From positions 1 to 45,810 of the forward strand of contig JALWIX010000069.1 in NCBI GenBank assembly GCA_027082175.1: a DNA stretch of 45,810 nucleotides, given 5' to 3'. Made by a program: the position numbers and the translations under genes. This document shows, one piece after another, positions 33,848 through 42,683 of this stretch. The notes beneath the pieces are model-generated. The model had not been told where the DNA came from and did not search any database. It worked only from the letters and a program-made list of their open reading frames with translations. The DNA is from Campylobacterales bacterium. GTDB lineage: Bacteria > Campylobacterota > Campylobacteria > Campylobacterales > Nitratiruptoraceae. Position 1 is the stretch's first letter; every line of letters begins with the position of its first letter.

Positions 33848-34741
33848 CTATTTGTAAATCTCTTCATACTGATTTTTCCATCTTTTATGAAACCAAAACC
33901 ACTCATCAGGTTTTTGACGGATCACTCTTTCTGTTATATCTGCTTGAGCCTGGGTGCATTTTCTTATATCCTCTTCGCTGTTTTGGGTTTTTTCGCAGAT
34001 TATAGGCTCATAAAAGGTAATCGTATATTTTTCATAATCTATTGTGCTTATGAACGTAGGTATAATTTTAGCATTAAATCGTCTAGCTAGTAAAGCCGCA
34101 CTTGGGGTATGGCGTGCTCGTTTACCGAAAAAGTCTATAAGTATCCCTTCGCTCTCAGCCGTATTTTGATCCACTAAAAGTCCAACCATCCTTCCTTTTT
34201 TAAGATCGTTTATAAGACCTTTCATGGCTCCTTTTTTATCGAGCATTCTTATATCATACTGCTCTCTATTTCTTTTTAAGATATCGTTCATCGTTTTAGA
34301 GTCAAGCGCTCTTCCCACTGCAGTAAGAGGCCCGAAAAAAGCCGCTATAGATAGCGGTAGAAGCTCCCAATTCCCGTAATGGGCCGTTATAAGTATAACT
34401 TTTTCGCCATTTTTTAAAGCCTCTTTTAATATCTTTTCATTTTTAAACTCAACCTTTTTTAAAAGTTCCTCTTTAGAGATACCTTGGTTTTTTACAAAAT
34501 CTGCCAGATTGTAAAGCATATTTTTATAGCATTTTTTAACGATTTTATCTTTCTCTTTTTTGCTAAGTTTATCTCCAAAGGCAAAATCTAGATTGGTTTT
34601 TATTATCTTTGAATGCTTTTTATCCAAAATATATATCAGATGTGAGAGTGAGTTTAAAATGGCGTTTAAAACTTTTTTTGGAGTATGTCTGACTAACCAT
34701 TGGAAGATATTGAAAAGTCCAAGATATATTTTATCTTTCAA
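33848..34741 (-). CDS. Lipid A biosynthesis acyltransferase (LpxL/HtrB family)
   Basis: This 297-aa inner-membrane enzyme adds a secondary acyl chain to Kdo-lipid A. It shows the catalytic HX4E in ITAHYGNWELLP at about 120, AVGRALDSKTMNDILKRNRE, GRMVGLLVDQNTAE with the conserved DQ, and the C-terminal EWFWFHKRWKNQ. TTG 34741 is the start, with AAAGGA upstream; it overlaps the waaC end by 11 bp. The acyl donor (which chain length) cannot be told. A single late acyltransferase next to waaC is a common Campylobacterota arrangement, linking lipid A acylation and inner core synthesis. Confidence 0.92.
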   Translation of the reverse strand: MKDKIYLGLFNIFQWLVRHTPKKVLNAILNSLSHLIYILDKKHSKIIKTNLDFAFGDKLSKKEKDKIVKKCYKNMLYNLADFVKNQGISKEELLKKVEFKNEKILKEALKNGEKVILITAHYGNWELLPLSIAAFFGPLTAVGRALDSKTMNDILKRNREQYDIRMLDKKGAMKGLINDLKKGRMVGLLVDQNTAESEGILIDFFGKRARHTPSAALLARRFNAKIIPTFISTIDYEKYTITFYEPIICEKTQNSEEDIRKCTQAQADITERVIRQKPDEWFWFHKRWKNQYEEIYK

Positions 34742-35726
34742 GAAGTTCCTTTGCTTTTTCTATAATTTTTTTAGGCTCTATCAGAGTGATTGAATCGTCA
34801 CTTTTATCAAATCTGCAAGCTCCGGCGGATGAGGGAGATTTTATCGCTATATTTTTAGGCGTTTGATACATTAAAGTAACGGGAGTATACCCAAAAAGAA
34901 CTATCGAGGCTCTATTCATAGCCCAGGCCATATGAACGGGTCCCGTATCCCCTCCGATTATAAGATCCATTTTGGAGACGAGATATTTTAAATCGTTTAA
35001 AGATAGTTTCGGTAAAACTTTAGCGCCGCTATTTTTTGAGATATACTCTGCCTTTTTTCTCTCCTCTTCATTTCCCCATATAAGCAGAATATTTTTATTT
35101 AAATTTTTGGCGATCTCAATAAAACCATCGCTAGGATAGTTTTTGTTCTCTTTGCTTGAACCAGGAATGAACAAAATATTTTTATCTTCTAAAAAATTGT
35201 CGATAATTGAGTAGTCTTTAGAAGTGTCATAAAAAAGATAAGCCTCTTTTTTTAAAATCTCTTCATCGCTATATTCAAATCCGAAAATTTTGGAAACAAA
35301 ATCTAAGTTTCTATAAATCACATTTTTTTCGCAAGGGATTATGACTCTATTCGTATAAAAAAGGGAAGCTAAAGATTCTCTTATGCAACCAACTTCCAAG
35401 CCATATCTTTTTTCTCCCAAAAAAAAGGAGATAAGAGCCGATTTTATAAGCCCTTGTATATCTAAAACATAATCAAAACTATCTAAATTTTTTAAAAAGT
35501 CAGCCGTTTTTTTTAACTCTTTTAGAGATTTTTTAGTTTTTAGTTTTTTAATATCTATCCCCACAACTTGTTTTATACTTGGATTGAAGTTTAGCGCGTC
35601 TTCAAAATTTTTTTGAGTAACCCAAGTGATGTCGGCGTCTGGAAAATATTTTTTTATAAACTGTAAAATAATCATAGAATGAACGATGTCCCCAAGCGCG
35701 CTAAGTCTAACAATCGCTATTTTCAT
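34731..35726 (-). CDS. waaC: ADP-heptose:LPS heptosyltransferase I
   Basis: This GT9 enzyme (331 aa) adds the first heptose to Kdo2-lipid A. It has IAIVRLSALGDIVHSMIILQF at the N-terminus, DYVLDIQGLIKSAL, RYGLEVGCIRESLASLFY, FIPGSSKENKNYP and the donor site LIIGGDTGPVHMAWAM. ATG 35726 with AAGGAGAAAA upstream is chosen over the track start at 35756, which adds ten residues with no ribosome site. It is the first gene of a minus-strand waaC-lpxL-ugd run, and diverges from the exonuclease gene across an 89-bp region with an 11-bp palindrome. Confidence 0.93.
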   Translation of the reverse strand: MKIAIVRLSALGDIVHSMIILQFIKKYFPDADITWVTQKNFEDALNFNPSIKQVVGIDIKKLKTKKSLKELKKTADFLKNLDSFDYVLDIQGLIKSALISFFLGEKRYGLEVGCIRESLASLFYTNRVIIPCEKNVIYRNLDFVSKIFGFEYSDEEILKKEAYLFYDTSKDYSIIDNFLEDKNILFIPGSSKENKNYPSDGFIEIAKNLNKNILLIWGNEEERKKAEYISKNSGAKVLPKLSLNDLKYLVSKMDLIIGGDTGPVHMAWAMNRASIVLFGYTPVTLMYQTPKNIAIKSPSSAGACRFDKSDDSITLIEPKKIIEKAKELLER

Positions 35727-35764
35727 TTTTCTCCTTAAGAATTTGTATTTTATCAAAACTGCAA

Positions 35765-35800
35765 AAAATTGACAATTTTTGTATAATACTTGTCAATTTT
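35765..35800. promoter_or_regulatory. Palindrome enclosing a TATAAT, between waaC and exonuclease genes
   Basis: AAAATTGACAA (35765-35775) and its exact complement TTGTCAATTTT (35790-35800) flank TATAAT at 35782-35787. The TATAAT is placed to serve the plus-strand exonuclease gene. The arms could be an operator for a dimeric repressor acting on either or both divergent genes. Confidence 0.55.
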
Positions 35801-35815
35801 ATCTACGGAGTAGCA

Positions 35816-36607
35816 ATGATTTGCGTATTTGACTGCGAAACCATTCCCGATACCGAACTTATAAAAAAAGAGTACTCTTTTAATGAGGATTTGGATGAGT
35901 TAAATCTAAGTTTAAAGGCTATGAGTCTTCAAGAAGCGAAAAACGGCTCTACTTTTTTGCCTGTTCCATATCATAAAGTCGTGGCTATCTCGGCGGTTAT
36001 AGCCGATGATTTTGGAAATTTTAAAAAAGTCAATTCTATTGACGGCGAAAATGAGAAGGAGATGATAGAAAACTTTTTAAATTTCATCGATAGACACAAT
36101 CCAAAGCTTATCAGTTTTAACGGAAGAGGTTTTGATATTCCTATGCTTTTTATAAGAGCTTTAAAATACAACCTCTCTTGCCCCGCATATTTTGAGCAGG
36201 ACAATCAGATGTTAAATAAGACCAAATGGGAAAACTATCGATCAAGATACAGCGAACAGTTTCATATAGACCTTTTGGAAGTTTTTGGACATTACGGCGC
36301 CGTTAGAAACCTAAAACTTGATACTATCTGCACTATGGCCGGAGTTCCGGGAAAATTTGACGTAAGCGGTGATATGGTGTTGGAGCTTTATTATAAAGGC
36401 GAAATTAAGAAAATAAAAGAGTATTGCGAAAGTGACGTCTTAAATACTTACATTCTATTTTTGAAGTATGAGATATTAAAAGGAAATTTAACTCAAGAGG
36501 ATTATAAAGCTATCCTTTTGCAAATGAGTGATAAAATGCCAAAAGAGAAAAGTTATAGCGAAATTTTTTTAGATTTTATAAAAAATGAGGTAAAAGATGA
36601 TAGTTAG
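35816..36607 (+). CDS. PolB-like 3'-5' exonuclease
   Basis: This 263-aa stand-alone DnaQ-fold exonuclease resembles the proofreading domain of family B polymerases. ICVFDCETIPD at the N-terminus supplies the DxE metal ligands, LISFNGRGFDIPML at about 98 the second acidic motif, and IKEYCESDVLNTYILFLKY the last Asp. No polymerase domain is attached. ATG 35816 has ACGGAG upstream, and a promoter-like TATAAT lies 29 bp before it inside a palindrome. It overlaps the following PDC sensor gene by 11 bp. The role is probably DNA or RNA end trimming in repair, not known precisely. Confidence 0.85.
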   Translation: MICVFDCETIPDTELIKKEYSFNEDLDELNLSLKAMSLQEAKNGSTFLPVPYHKVVAISAVIADDFGNFKKVNSIDGENEKEMIENFLNFIDRHNPKLISFNGRGFDIPMLFIRALKYNLSCPAYFEQDNQMLNKTKWENYRSRYSEQFHIDLLEVFGHYGAVRNLKLDTICTMAGVPGKFDVSGDMVLELYYKGEIKKIKEYCESDVLNTYILFLKYEILKGNLTQEDYKAILLQMSDKMPKEKSYSEIFLDFIKNEVKDDS

Positions 36608-37505
36608 GGAAATTGAGCAGTACGCTGAGATAAGAACGAAAGCAAGAGCATATTTATGTTATCTTCTACAGCGTTACATACCGAACTATATGCCTGTTCC
36701 TTCGTTAGACAACATTATCAATACGTTAAAAATACTCAAAAAAGAGCTTCCCCAAGCGGAGGCTTTTTATGTATTGGATAAAAGCGGAATGCAGATCATC
36801 GACGCTATTTCTAAAAAACCGGAATACAGGAAAGGGAAAGGGATCAATAGAAGTATGAGAGCATATTACTATCGTGCCGTCAAAGAGAAAAGATGTATTT
36901 TAACTGATCCCTATCCGTCATTGTTAACGCATGAACTTACGGTAACGGCTTCATACCCAATATATAACGATAAAAAGCAGTTAGTTTATATAGTCTGTAT
37001 CGATCTCTCTTTAACGGATATTTTAAAAGTTTTTCATCCTACATCAATTGATTCTATTTTCGGTAATTTTTCTAAAATCTCATATTTTCTTTTTACATTC
37101 GCCCTTTTGGTAGTAGCAATACTACTTTTTTTAAAAGGGATTATGAGTGTTATGGTTCATGGTATTCATGTTTATAATCTAGACGTAAAAGAGATTTTTG
37201 AATCAACTATTTTGATAACTTTATCTTTAGCTATTTTTGATTTAGTAAAGACTCTTTTTGAAGAAGAAGTATTGGGACGTCATAAACAAAGAAGCACTTC
37301 CGACGTTCATAAGACAATGATTAGGTTTTTAGGGTCTATAATAATAGCTCTATCTATAGAAGCTTTGATGTTGGTTTTCAAGTTTGCTATAATCGGGCCG
37401 GAAAAAATCATATACGCTGTTTTCTTAGTAGCGGCCGTTACTATGCTGCTGTTTGGTCTCTCTTTCTATCTAAAATCTATGCAAGGGTATAGAGAGGAAG
37501 AGTGA
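36597..37505 (+). CDS. PDC sensor-domain membrane protein
   Basis: A 302-aa protein with a PDC/Cache-like ligand domain at about 30-155 (EAFYVLDKSGMQIIDAI, GINRSMRAYYYRAVKE, CILTDPYPS, ELTVTASYPIYNDKKQLVYIVCIDLSL), then four membrane helices: about 165-190, 200-220, 245-270 and 275-295. Unusually there is no N-terminal helix to export the sensor domain, and no kinase, cyclase or chemotaxis output domain, so it may sense a cytoplasmic ligand or regulate a partner. It overlaps the exonuclease gene by 11 bp. Its last codons and stop run into a repeat arm. Confidence 0.75.
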   Translation: MIVREIEQYAEIRTKARAYLCYLLQRYIPNYMPVPSLDNIINTLKILKKELPQAEAFYVLDKSGMQIIDAISKKPEYRKGKGINRSMRAYYYRAVKEKRCILTDPYPSLLTHELTVTASYPIYNDKKQLVYIVCIDLSLTDILKVFHPTSIDSIFGNFSKISYFLFTFALLVVAILLFLKGIMSVMVHGIHVYNLDVKEIFESTILITLSLAIFDLVKTLFEEEVLGRHKQRSTSDVHKTMIRFLGSIIIALSIEALMLVFKFAIIGPEKIIYAVFLVAAVTMLLFGLSFYLKSMQGYREEE

Positions 37506-37608
37506 TTGAGTATAAAGGTGGTAAGGTTATAGGAGATAAGGGCAAGTGGTTAGGATGAAGAAAAATACTATTCCCGATTCCAAATTTTTAATTCCTAATA
37601 TCTAATGT
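37498..37608 (+). repeat. G-arm plus C-rich arm between PDC gene and hisH
   Basis: GGAAGAGTGATTGAG ends the PDC gene, followed by degenerate GGTGGTAAGG, GGAGATAAGG and GTGGTTAGGATGAAG units to 37560. After a short A-run come C-rich units (ATTCCCGATTCC, ATTCCTAATATCTAATGTC) to about 37608. The second arm is weaker than in other loci. Confidence 0.65.
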
Positions 37609-37622
37609 CTAAAAGAGGTATT

Positions 37623-38237
37623 ATGAAAGTAGCGATAGTTGATTACAATATGGGAAATCTCGCAAGTGTTAAAAACGCTTTTTTGAAAATAGGCGCAAAG
37701 CCTGAGATTGTAAAAGAAGGTGAAAAATTAAAAGATTTTGATAAACTTATTTTACCTGGGGTAGGAGCTTTTGGAGACGCGATCTCTCATCTAAAACAGT
37801 ATGCCCTAATCGAACCTATTTTAGAGTTTGCAAAAAGTGGAAAACCACTTCTTGGAATTTGTCTTGGAATGCAGCTTCTTTTTGATAAAAGTTATGAGTT
37901 TGGCGAGCATAAAGGGCTTGGATTAATTCCCGGAGAGGTTGTTCCTTTTGATAAAAGCAGATTCGAACATAGGTTGAAAGTTCCGCATATGGGATGGAAT
38001 GAACTTTTTGTTCAAAAAGAGACCTCTTTGTTTAAAGGACTTCCTAAAGCTTTTTATCTCTATTTTGTTCATAGTTTTCATGCCGTATGCGATGAAAAGT
38101 ATGTTGCTGGGAGAACCATATACGGTTATGAGTTTGTAAGCGCGGTTCAAAATGAAAACGTATTTGGCCTTCAGCCGCATCCAGAAAAGTCGCACGAAAA
38201 CGGACTTAAAATTTTGGAAAATTTTGTGAGACTTTAG
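37623..38237 (+). CDS. hisH: Imidazole glycerol phosphate synthase glutaminase subunit
   Basis: This class I glutaminase (204 aa) feeds ammonia to HisF for histidine and AICAR synthesis. It shows VAIVDYNMGNLASVKNAF at the N-terminus, LILPGVGAFGDAI, the nucleophile in GICLGMQLLF at about 80, VPHMGWNEL, and the catalytic His/Glu in GLQPHPEKSH. ATG 37623 with AAAAGAGG upstream is preferred over the track start at 37605, which lies in repeat sequence. hisA follows after a 126-bp repeat-filled gap; hisF is not in the window. The stop TAG at 38235 is at the edge of the G-arm. Confidence 0.94.
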   Translation: MKVAIVDYNMGNLASVKNAFLKIGAKPEIVKEGEKLKDFDKLILPGVGAFGDAISHLKQYALIEPILEFAKSGKPLLGICLGMQLLFDKSYEFGEHKGLGLIPGEVVPFDKSRFEHRLKVPHMGWNELFVQKETSLFKGLPKAFYLYFVHSFHAVCDEKYVAGRTIYGYEFVSAVQNENVFGLQPHPEKSHENGLKILENFVRL

Positions 38238-38345
38238 GGTGAATAGTGTGGGTGTTAGTGTGGGTGTGGGTGTGGGTGTGAGTGTGAGTGTGAGAGGATT
38301 ATCTCTTACCACTTACCCCTTATTACTAATTACGCTTTACGATTC
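38237..38345 (+). repeat. G-arm/C-arm repeat pair between hisH and hisA (no 4HB gene)
   Basis: The G-arm has 6-bp units (GTGGGT, GTTAGT, GTGGGT three times, GTGAGT twice) to about 38297. It is followed closely by a C-arm of about 7-bp units (CTTACCACTTACCCC, TTATTACTAATTACG). The pair faces inward as in the 4HB elements, but only about 6 bp separates them. Four GGG runs at 38250-38276 could form a G-quadruplex. Confidence 0.8.
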
Positions 38346-38363
38346 GCAAAATAAAGGAATATA

Positions 38364-39086
38364 ATGACAATTTATCCTGCTATAGATTTAAAAGATGGAA
38401 AAGCGGTAAGACTAACAAAAGGTTTGATGGAGAGCGCTAAAATCTACAGCAATGAGCCCTGGGAGCTTGCTAAGAAGTTTGAAGAGATGGGTTCAAAATG
38501 GCTACATTTAGTCGATTTAAACGGCGCTTTCGCAGGTGAACCTAAAAATCTTGAGCAGATAAAAAAGATTAGAGAAAACTCCTCTTTAAAAATGCAGTTG
38601 GGCGGCGGTATAAGAGATGAAGAGACTATAAAGAGATATCTAGATATAGGTATTAATCGGGTTATTTTGGGCTCAGTCGCGGTGAAAAATCCCAATTTTG
38701 TCAAAGAGATGGCAAAAAAATATCCCGTCGTAGTCGGAATAGACGCAATTGATGGCTATGTGGCGGTAGAGGGATGGGCAAAAACCAGCACTATGAAAGC
38801 TACCGAACTTGCAAGAGCTTTCGCGGATAGCGGAGTAGAAGCGATAATCTGTACCGATGTTGGACGTGATGGAACTTTGAGCGGAGTAAATGTTGATTTT
38901 ACCGTAAGTATAGCCGAAGCTAGCGGTATTGAGACGATTGCTAGCGGCGGTGTTAAAGATATAGAAGATATAAAAAGATTGCTTGAAACTAAGAAAGTAG
39001 CCGGCGTAATAATAGGCAAAGCTTTTTATGAAGGCGCTTTAGATTTGAAAGAGGTTTTTGAATTATTAGTGAGTAGTAAGCAGTGA
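38364..39086 (+). CDS. hisA: Phosphoribosylformimino-5-aminoimidazole carboxamide ribotide isomerase
   Basis: A TIM-barrel isomerase of 240 aa, fourth step of histidine synthesis. It shows [17 protein letters not shown] with the catalytic Asp near residue 8, [25 protein letters not shown], the second catalytic Asp in [14 protein letters not shown] and [21 protein letters not shown] is the standard N-terminus; ATG 38364 has AAAGGAA upstream. The final residues VSSKQ and the TGA are part of a GTGAGTAGTAAGCAG repeat arm, so the original C-terminus has been replaced or extended by a few residues. Confidence 0.94.
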   Translation: MTIYPAIDLKDGKAVRLTKGLMESAKIYSNEPWELAKKFEEMGSKWLHLVDLNGAFAGEPKNLEQIKKIRENSSLKMQLGGGIRDEETIKRYLDIGINRVILGSVAVKNPNFVKEMAKKYPVVVGIDAIDGYVAVEGWAKTSTMKATELARAFADSGVEAIICTDVGRDGTLSGVNVDFTVSIAEASGIETIASGGVKDIEDIKRLLETKKVAGVIIGKAFYEGALDLKEVFELLVSSKQ

Positions 39087-39140
39087 GCTGTGTTCGGTAA
39101 ACTGATCACTTACCACTTATTACTGCTTACTCATTATTTT
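39067..39140 (+). repeat. G-arm/C-arm repeat pair at the hisA 3' end (no 4HB gene)
   Basis: The G-arm AGTGAGTAGTAAGCAGTGAG (39067-39092) faces a C-arm (39103-39136) whose complement contains AGTAAGCAGTAATAAGTGG. The arms are clearly the same unit family, with about 10 bp between them. It resembles the arms of 4HB copy A with the gene removed. Confidence 0.8.
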
Positions 39141-39162
39141 AAGATAAGAGAGTGATATAAGA

Positions 39163-39987
39163 ATGAAAAAGTATTATTATGAGGTAACTATAACGCCAAC
39201 TTCTCATAAAGAAGAGATAGAGAGTTTTTTGATGGATCATTTCTATAACGGTATCGAAGAAGTCGGTAACTCTTTAATCTTAAGAAGCGAAGAGCCGCTA
39301 GAGGATATTATTGAAAAAACTAAAGAGTATGCAAATGCTTTGAGTGAGATTTTTTCTGAAAAAATAGCTCTGGATATAAAAGTTGAAAAAAAAGAGAATC
39401 AAGACTGGATAGAAAACTATAAAAAAAGTATTACTCCCGTTGAAGTAGAAGAGTTTTATATACGTCCAAGTTGGTATGAAAAAAAAGAAGATAGCGTTGA
39501 TATAGTTATAGACCCGGCTTTAGCTTTTGGCTCGGGACATCATCCAAGTACTCTAAACTGTTTGAAAATAGTAAGCCAAAAGGTAAAAAAAGAGGATAAA
39601 GTATTGGACGTAGGTACCGGCAGCGGCATATTGGCTATTGCCGCGGCTAAAAAGGGCGCGATAGTCGATATTTGCGATACGGATGAGCTCGCCGTTAAAG
39701 AGGCAAAAAAAAATTTTAGATTAAACAAAGTTGAATATAATAAAGCATGGATAGGTTCGGCCGTAAATCTCAAGGAAAAGTATGATATAGTAATAGCTAA
39801 TATAGTGGCTGACGTGTTGGTATTTTTAGCTAAAGATTTAAAAAGTTGCGTGAAAGATGAAGGATATTTGATACTTTCGGGGATAGTGGATAGGTATCTT
39901 TCAAATGTATTGGAAAGATATGACGATTTGAAACTTATAAAAAAGATTCAAGAAAAAGGGTGGATAACTCTTTTGCTTGCAAAATAG
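39163..39987 (+). CDS. prmA: Ribosomal protein L11 methyltransferase
   Basis: This SAM-dependent enzyme (274 aa) trimethylates ribosomal protein L11. A small N-terminal recognition domain (about 1-75) precedes the Rossmann domain with IDPALAFGSGHHPSTLNCL at about 115, motif I in VLDVGTGSGILAIAAA at about 147, the motif IV region DIVIANIVADVLVFLA and LILSGIVDRY. The start is ATG 39163 with AAGAGAG upstream. prmA-ftsH-psd-related-pssA is a conserved Campylobacterota order, matching the Cj1117c-Cj1114c region of Campylobacter jejuni as I remember it. Confidence 0.92.
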   Translation: MKKYYYEVTITPTSHKEEIESFLMDHFYNGIEEVGNSLILRSEEPLEDIIEKTKEYANALSEIFSEKIALDIKVEKKENQDWIENYKKSITPVEVEEFYIRPSWYEKKEDSVDIVIDPALAFGSGHHPSTLNCLKIVSQKVKKEDKVLDVGTGSGILAIAAAKKGAIVDICDTDELAVKEAKKNFRLNKVEYNKAWIGSAVNLKEKYDIVIANIVADVLVFLAKDLKSCVKDEGYLILSGIVDRYLSNVLERYDDLKLIKKIQEKGWITLLLAK

Positions 39988-40038
39988 TTATGATAAATAG
40001 AGTTTAGCTCTAAAAATATTTCAAGAAAAAGGATACAG

Positions 40039-42048
40039 ATGGCAAAAAAGAGACCGAATAGAGATAAAAAAGATAATTTTTTCAACCAAAATCCTCTTAT
40101 AACTTTTGCGATTTTTTCGATTATCATCATACTACTTTTCAAATCGATGATAGGACCAACCGGAGCGAATATGGGTGAAGGCGCTACGACCCATATGGTA
40201 GGCGCTCCCATACAAAAGAGTAAAGAGGTTAGTTATTCTGAACTCAAAAATCTTATAAAACAGGGACGGGTAAAATATGTTGCTATTGGTCAAAGAACTA
40301 TAAAGGCGATAGCCGACGAAAATGGTTATAAAGTTATCTATTTTGCAAATAGAGTGCCGGAAGATAACACTTTGATACCTCTTTTGGAGCAAAAAGGCGT
40401 TGATTACGGCGGATATAGTGAAAGCAACTGGGTAAGCGAGGTTATTTTTGGCTGGGTTATTCCTATCTTTATCTTTTTTGCGATATGGATGTTTTTAGCA
40501 AGCCGAATGCAAAAGAGCGTGGGGGGAGGGATTCTTGGCATGGGTAGCGCCAAAAAGCTTATAAACAGCGAAAAACCTAACGTAAAATTTAGTGATGTAG
40601 CTGGAGCGGAAGAGGCAAAAGAAGAAGTTAAAGAGATAGTCGATTTTCTAAAATATCCGGATCGTTACGTTAAGTTGGGGGCTAAGATTCCTAAAGGGGT
40701 TTTGCTTGTAGGCCCTCCCGGAACGGGTAAGACTCTTTTGGCAAAAGCTGTTGCAGGCGAAGCGAGTGTTCCATTTTTCGCCGTTAGCGGTTCAAGTTTT
40801 ATAGAGATGTTTGTTGGAGTAGGAGCGGCAAGAGTTAGAGACCTGTTTGAGCAAGCTAAAAAAGAGGCTCCTGCGATAATTTTTATCGACGAGATAGATG
40901 CTATAGGAAAAAGCAGAGCGGCGTCCGGGCCTATCGGCGGAAACGATGAGCGTGAACAGACGCTTAATCAGCTTTTAGCAGAGATGGACGGTTTTGATAG
41001 CGCAAAATATCCGATTATAGTTCTAGCTGCCACAAATAGACCCGAAGTTTTGGATCCTGCGCTACTTAGACCGGGACGTTTTGATAGGACGGTGGTTGTG
41101 GATAAACCTGATTTTGAAGGAAGGTTAGCCATACTAAAAGTCCATGTAAAACATATAAAAATGTCTAATAATGTTGACCTAAGTGAAATAGCAAAACTGA
41201 CTGCCGGACTTGCTGGAGCAGATTTGGCAAACATAGTAAATGAAGCCGCTCTTTTAGCGGGAAGAAAAAATAAAAAAGAGGTAGAGCAGGAGGATTTCTT
41301 AGAAGCCGTTGAAAGGGCAATAGCCGGATTAGAAAAGAAAAGCAGAAGAATAAGTCCAAAAGAGAAGAAAATAGTGGCTTATCATGAGAGCGGGCATGCA
41401 TTGTTAGCCGAGACCACCCAAGGCGCAAAAAGAGTAACAAAAGTCTCGATTATTCCTAGAGGTCTTGCCGCTTTGGGTTATACGCTCAATACTCCCGAAG
41501 AGAACAAATATCTTATGCAAAAACATGAGCTTGTCGCTGAGATAGACGTACTTCTTGGAGGTAGAGCGGCCGAAGAAATTTTTATAGGGGAGATAAGCAC
41601 GGGAGCCGCTAACGACCTAGAAAGAGCAACCGATATAGTAAAAGCTATGGTTATGATGTACGGGATGAGCGAAGTAGCGGGCTTAATGGTGTTGGAAAAG
41701 CAAAGAAATCTCTTTTTGGGCGGCGGTATGGCGCCTGTTAAAGAGTATAGCGAAAAATTGGCCGAAGATATAGACGAGTTTATAAAGAGATTTTTAAACC
41801 AGAGATACGAGCATGTTAAAGATCGGCTTAAAGAGTATAGCGAAGCGATAGAGGAGATGGTTAAGGAGCTTTTTGAAAAAGAGGTTATAGAAGGCAAAAG
41901 GGTAAGAGAGATAATCAGAGAATTTGAAGATAAGCACTCTATAAAGTCTAAATTGGTTTCTGATGATTTGGAAGATATAAAAGAGGCTAAAGAGAGAGCG
42001 AAAAAAGAGTCTAAAAAAGAGGATGATTCAAAACAGGAGGAGGAGTAA
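40039..42048 (+). CDS. ftsH: ATP-dependent zinc metalloprotease FtsH
   Basis: This membrane-anchored AAA+ protease (669 aa) degrades misfolded and regulatory membrane and cytosolic proteins. It has an N-terminal helix (about 15-34), a periplasmic domain and a second helix (about 136-154). The AAA domain follows with Walker A GPPGTGKT near 224, Walker [10 protein letters not shown] and the second-region [20 protein letters not shown]. The protease motif HESGH near 451 has the third Zn ligand in [14 protein letters not shown] 40039 follows AAAAGGATACAG. The C-terminal tail is very acidic and basic ([14 protein letters not shown]). It probably forms the usual hexamer. Confidence 0.97.
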   Translation: MAKKRPNRDKKDNFFNQNPLITFAIFSIIIILLFKSMIGPTGANMGEGATTHMVGAPIQKSKEVSYSELKNLIKQGRVKYVAIGQRTIKAIADENGYKVIYFANRVPEDNTLIPLLEQKGVDYGGYSESNWVSEVIFGWVIPIFIFFAIWMFLASRMQKSVGGGILGMGSAKKLINSEKPNVKFSDVAGAEEAKEEVKEIVDFLKYPDRYVKLGAKIPKGVLLVGPPGTGKTLLAKAVAGEASVPFFAVSGSSFIEMFVGVGAARVRDLFEQAKKEAPAIIFIDEIDAIGKSRAASGPIGGNDEREQTLNQLLAEMDGFDSAKYPIIVLAATNRPEVLDPALLRPGRFDRTVVVDKPDFEGRLAILKVHVKHIKMSNNVDLSEIAKLTAGLAGADLANIVNEAALLAGRKNKKEVEQEDFLEAVERAIAGLEKKSRRISPKEKKIVAYHESGHALLAETTQGAKRVTKVSIIPRGLAALGYTLNTPEENKYLMQKHELVAEIDVLLGGRAAEEIFIGEISTGAANDLERATDIVKAMVMMYGMSEVAGLMVLEKQRNLFLGGGMAPVKEYSEKLAEDIDEFIKRFLNQRYEHVKDRLKEYSEAIEEMVKELFEKEVIEGKRVREIIREFEDKHSIKSKLVSDDLEDIKEAKERAKKESKKEDDSKQEEE

Positions 42049-42051
42049 GCA

Positions 42052-42681
42052 TTGAGCCTCTTCTTTGATAATTTTGCTTTCGAAGGACGTAAAAAATTGA
42101 CAATAAGCGCTTTAGTTGCGCTTATTGGGCTAGTTTTTGCAAAATCTTGGTTTTTGAATGCTTTTTTTGTTTCTCTTTTTTTGTTTTTATTTTATATCTA
42201 TTATATTCCGAAAAATAGAGTCGAACTTTTAGAAAAAGAGGCGATTTTTTCTCCCGTAGATGGGAAAGTTACCGATATCTATGAAAGAGATGGAAAAAAA
42301 GTTATAGAAATTTACAAAAAGTTAGAACACGGCTCCGGTATAAAATCTCCTATGAGCGGAATAGTAGAAGAGACTTACTTTAGACATGGAGCATTCTTGG
42401 ATTTGACCTCAGGAAAATCGCATAATTTAAACGAAAGATTTATTTTTGTTATAAAAGATGGTAAAAAGAGGATAAAGGTGTCTTCATTGGCCGGGAGATG
42501 GGGCTTTTTGGGACATTCGTTATATAAATCTAAAAATAACCGATGCGATTTTTCTGAAATTTTGGGATTTTGTACCGAAGCGTTATTTACCATAGAGTTA
42601 CCCAAAGAGGCAGTATTAAATGTGAAAAGAGGCGAAAACTTAGTTGCAGGCATAAGCGTTTTGGCTAATCTAAAGGGATAA
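42052..42681 (+). CDS. Phosphatidylserine decarboxylase-related membrane protein
   Basis: A 209-aa protein with two N-terminal helices (about 16-48) and a beta-rich domain with FSPVDGKVTDIYERDGKKV and SPMSGIVEE, similar to short (archaetidylserine-type) decarboxylases. The pyruvoyl-forming GS processing site expected near the C-terminus is replaced by LGFCTEALFTIELP, so it may not self-cleave or decarboxylate. Campylobacter jejuni has a similar psd-related gene between ftsH and pssA, so this is probably a lineage feature with another role in lipid handling. The start is TTG 42052 after AGGAGGAG; it begins four bases after the ftsH stop. Confidence 0.75.
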   Translation: MSLFFDNFAFEGRKKLTISALVALIGLVFAKSWFLNAFFVSLFLFLFYIYYIPKNRVELLEKEAIFSPVDGKVTDIYERDGKKVIEIYKKLEHGSGIKSPMSGIVEETYFRHGAFLDLTSGKSHNLNERFIFVIKDGKKRIKVSSLAGRWGFLGHSLYKSKNNRCDFSEILGFCTEALFTIELPKEAVLNVKRGENLVAGISVLANLKG

Positions 42682-42683
42682 AA

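Noticed and set aside
41165-41897. Minus-strand ORFs inside ftsH
   Set aside because: They are long only because of codon bias in ftsH; no start signals and low-complexity Ser/Phe-rich translations.
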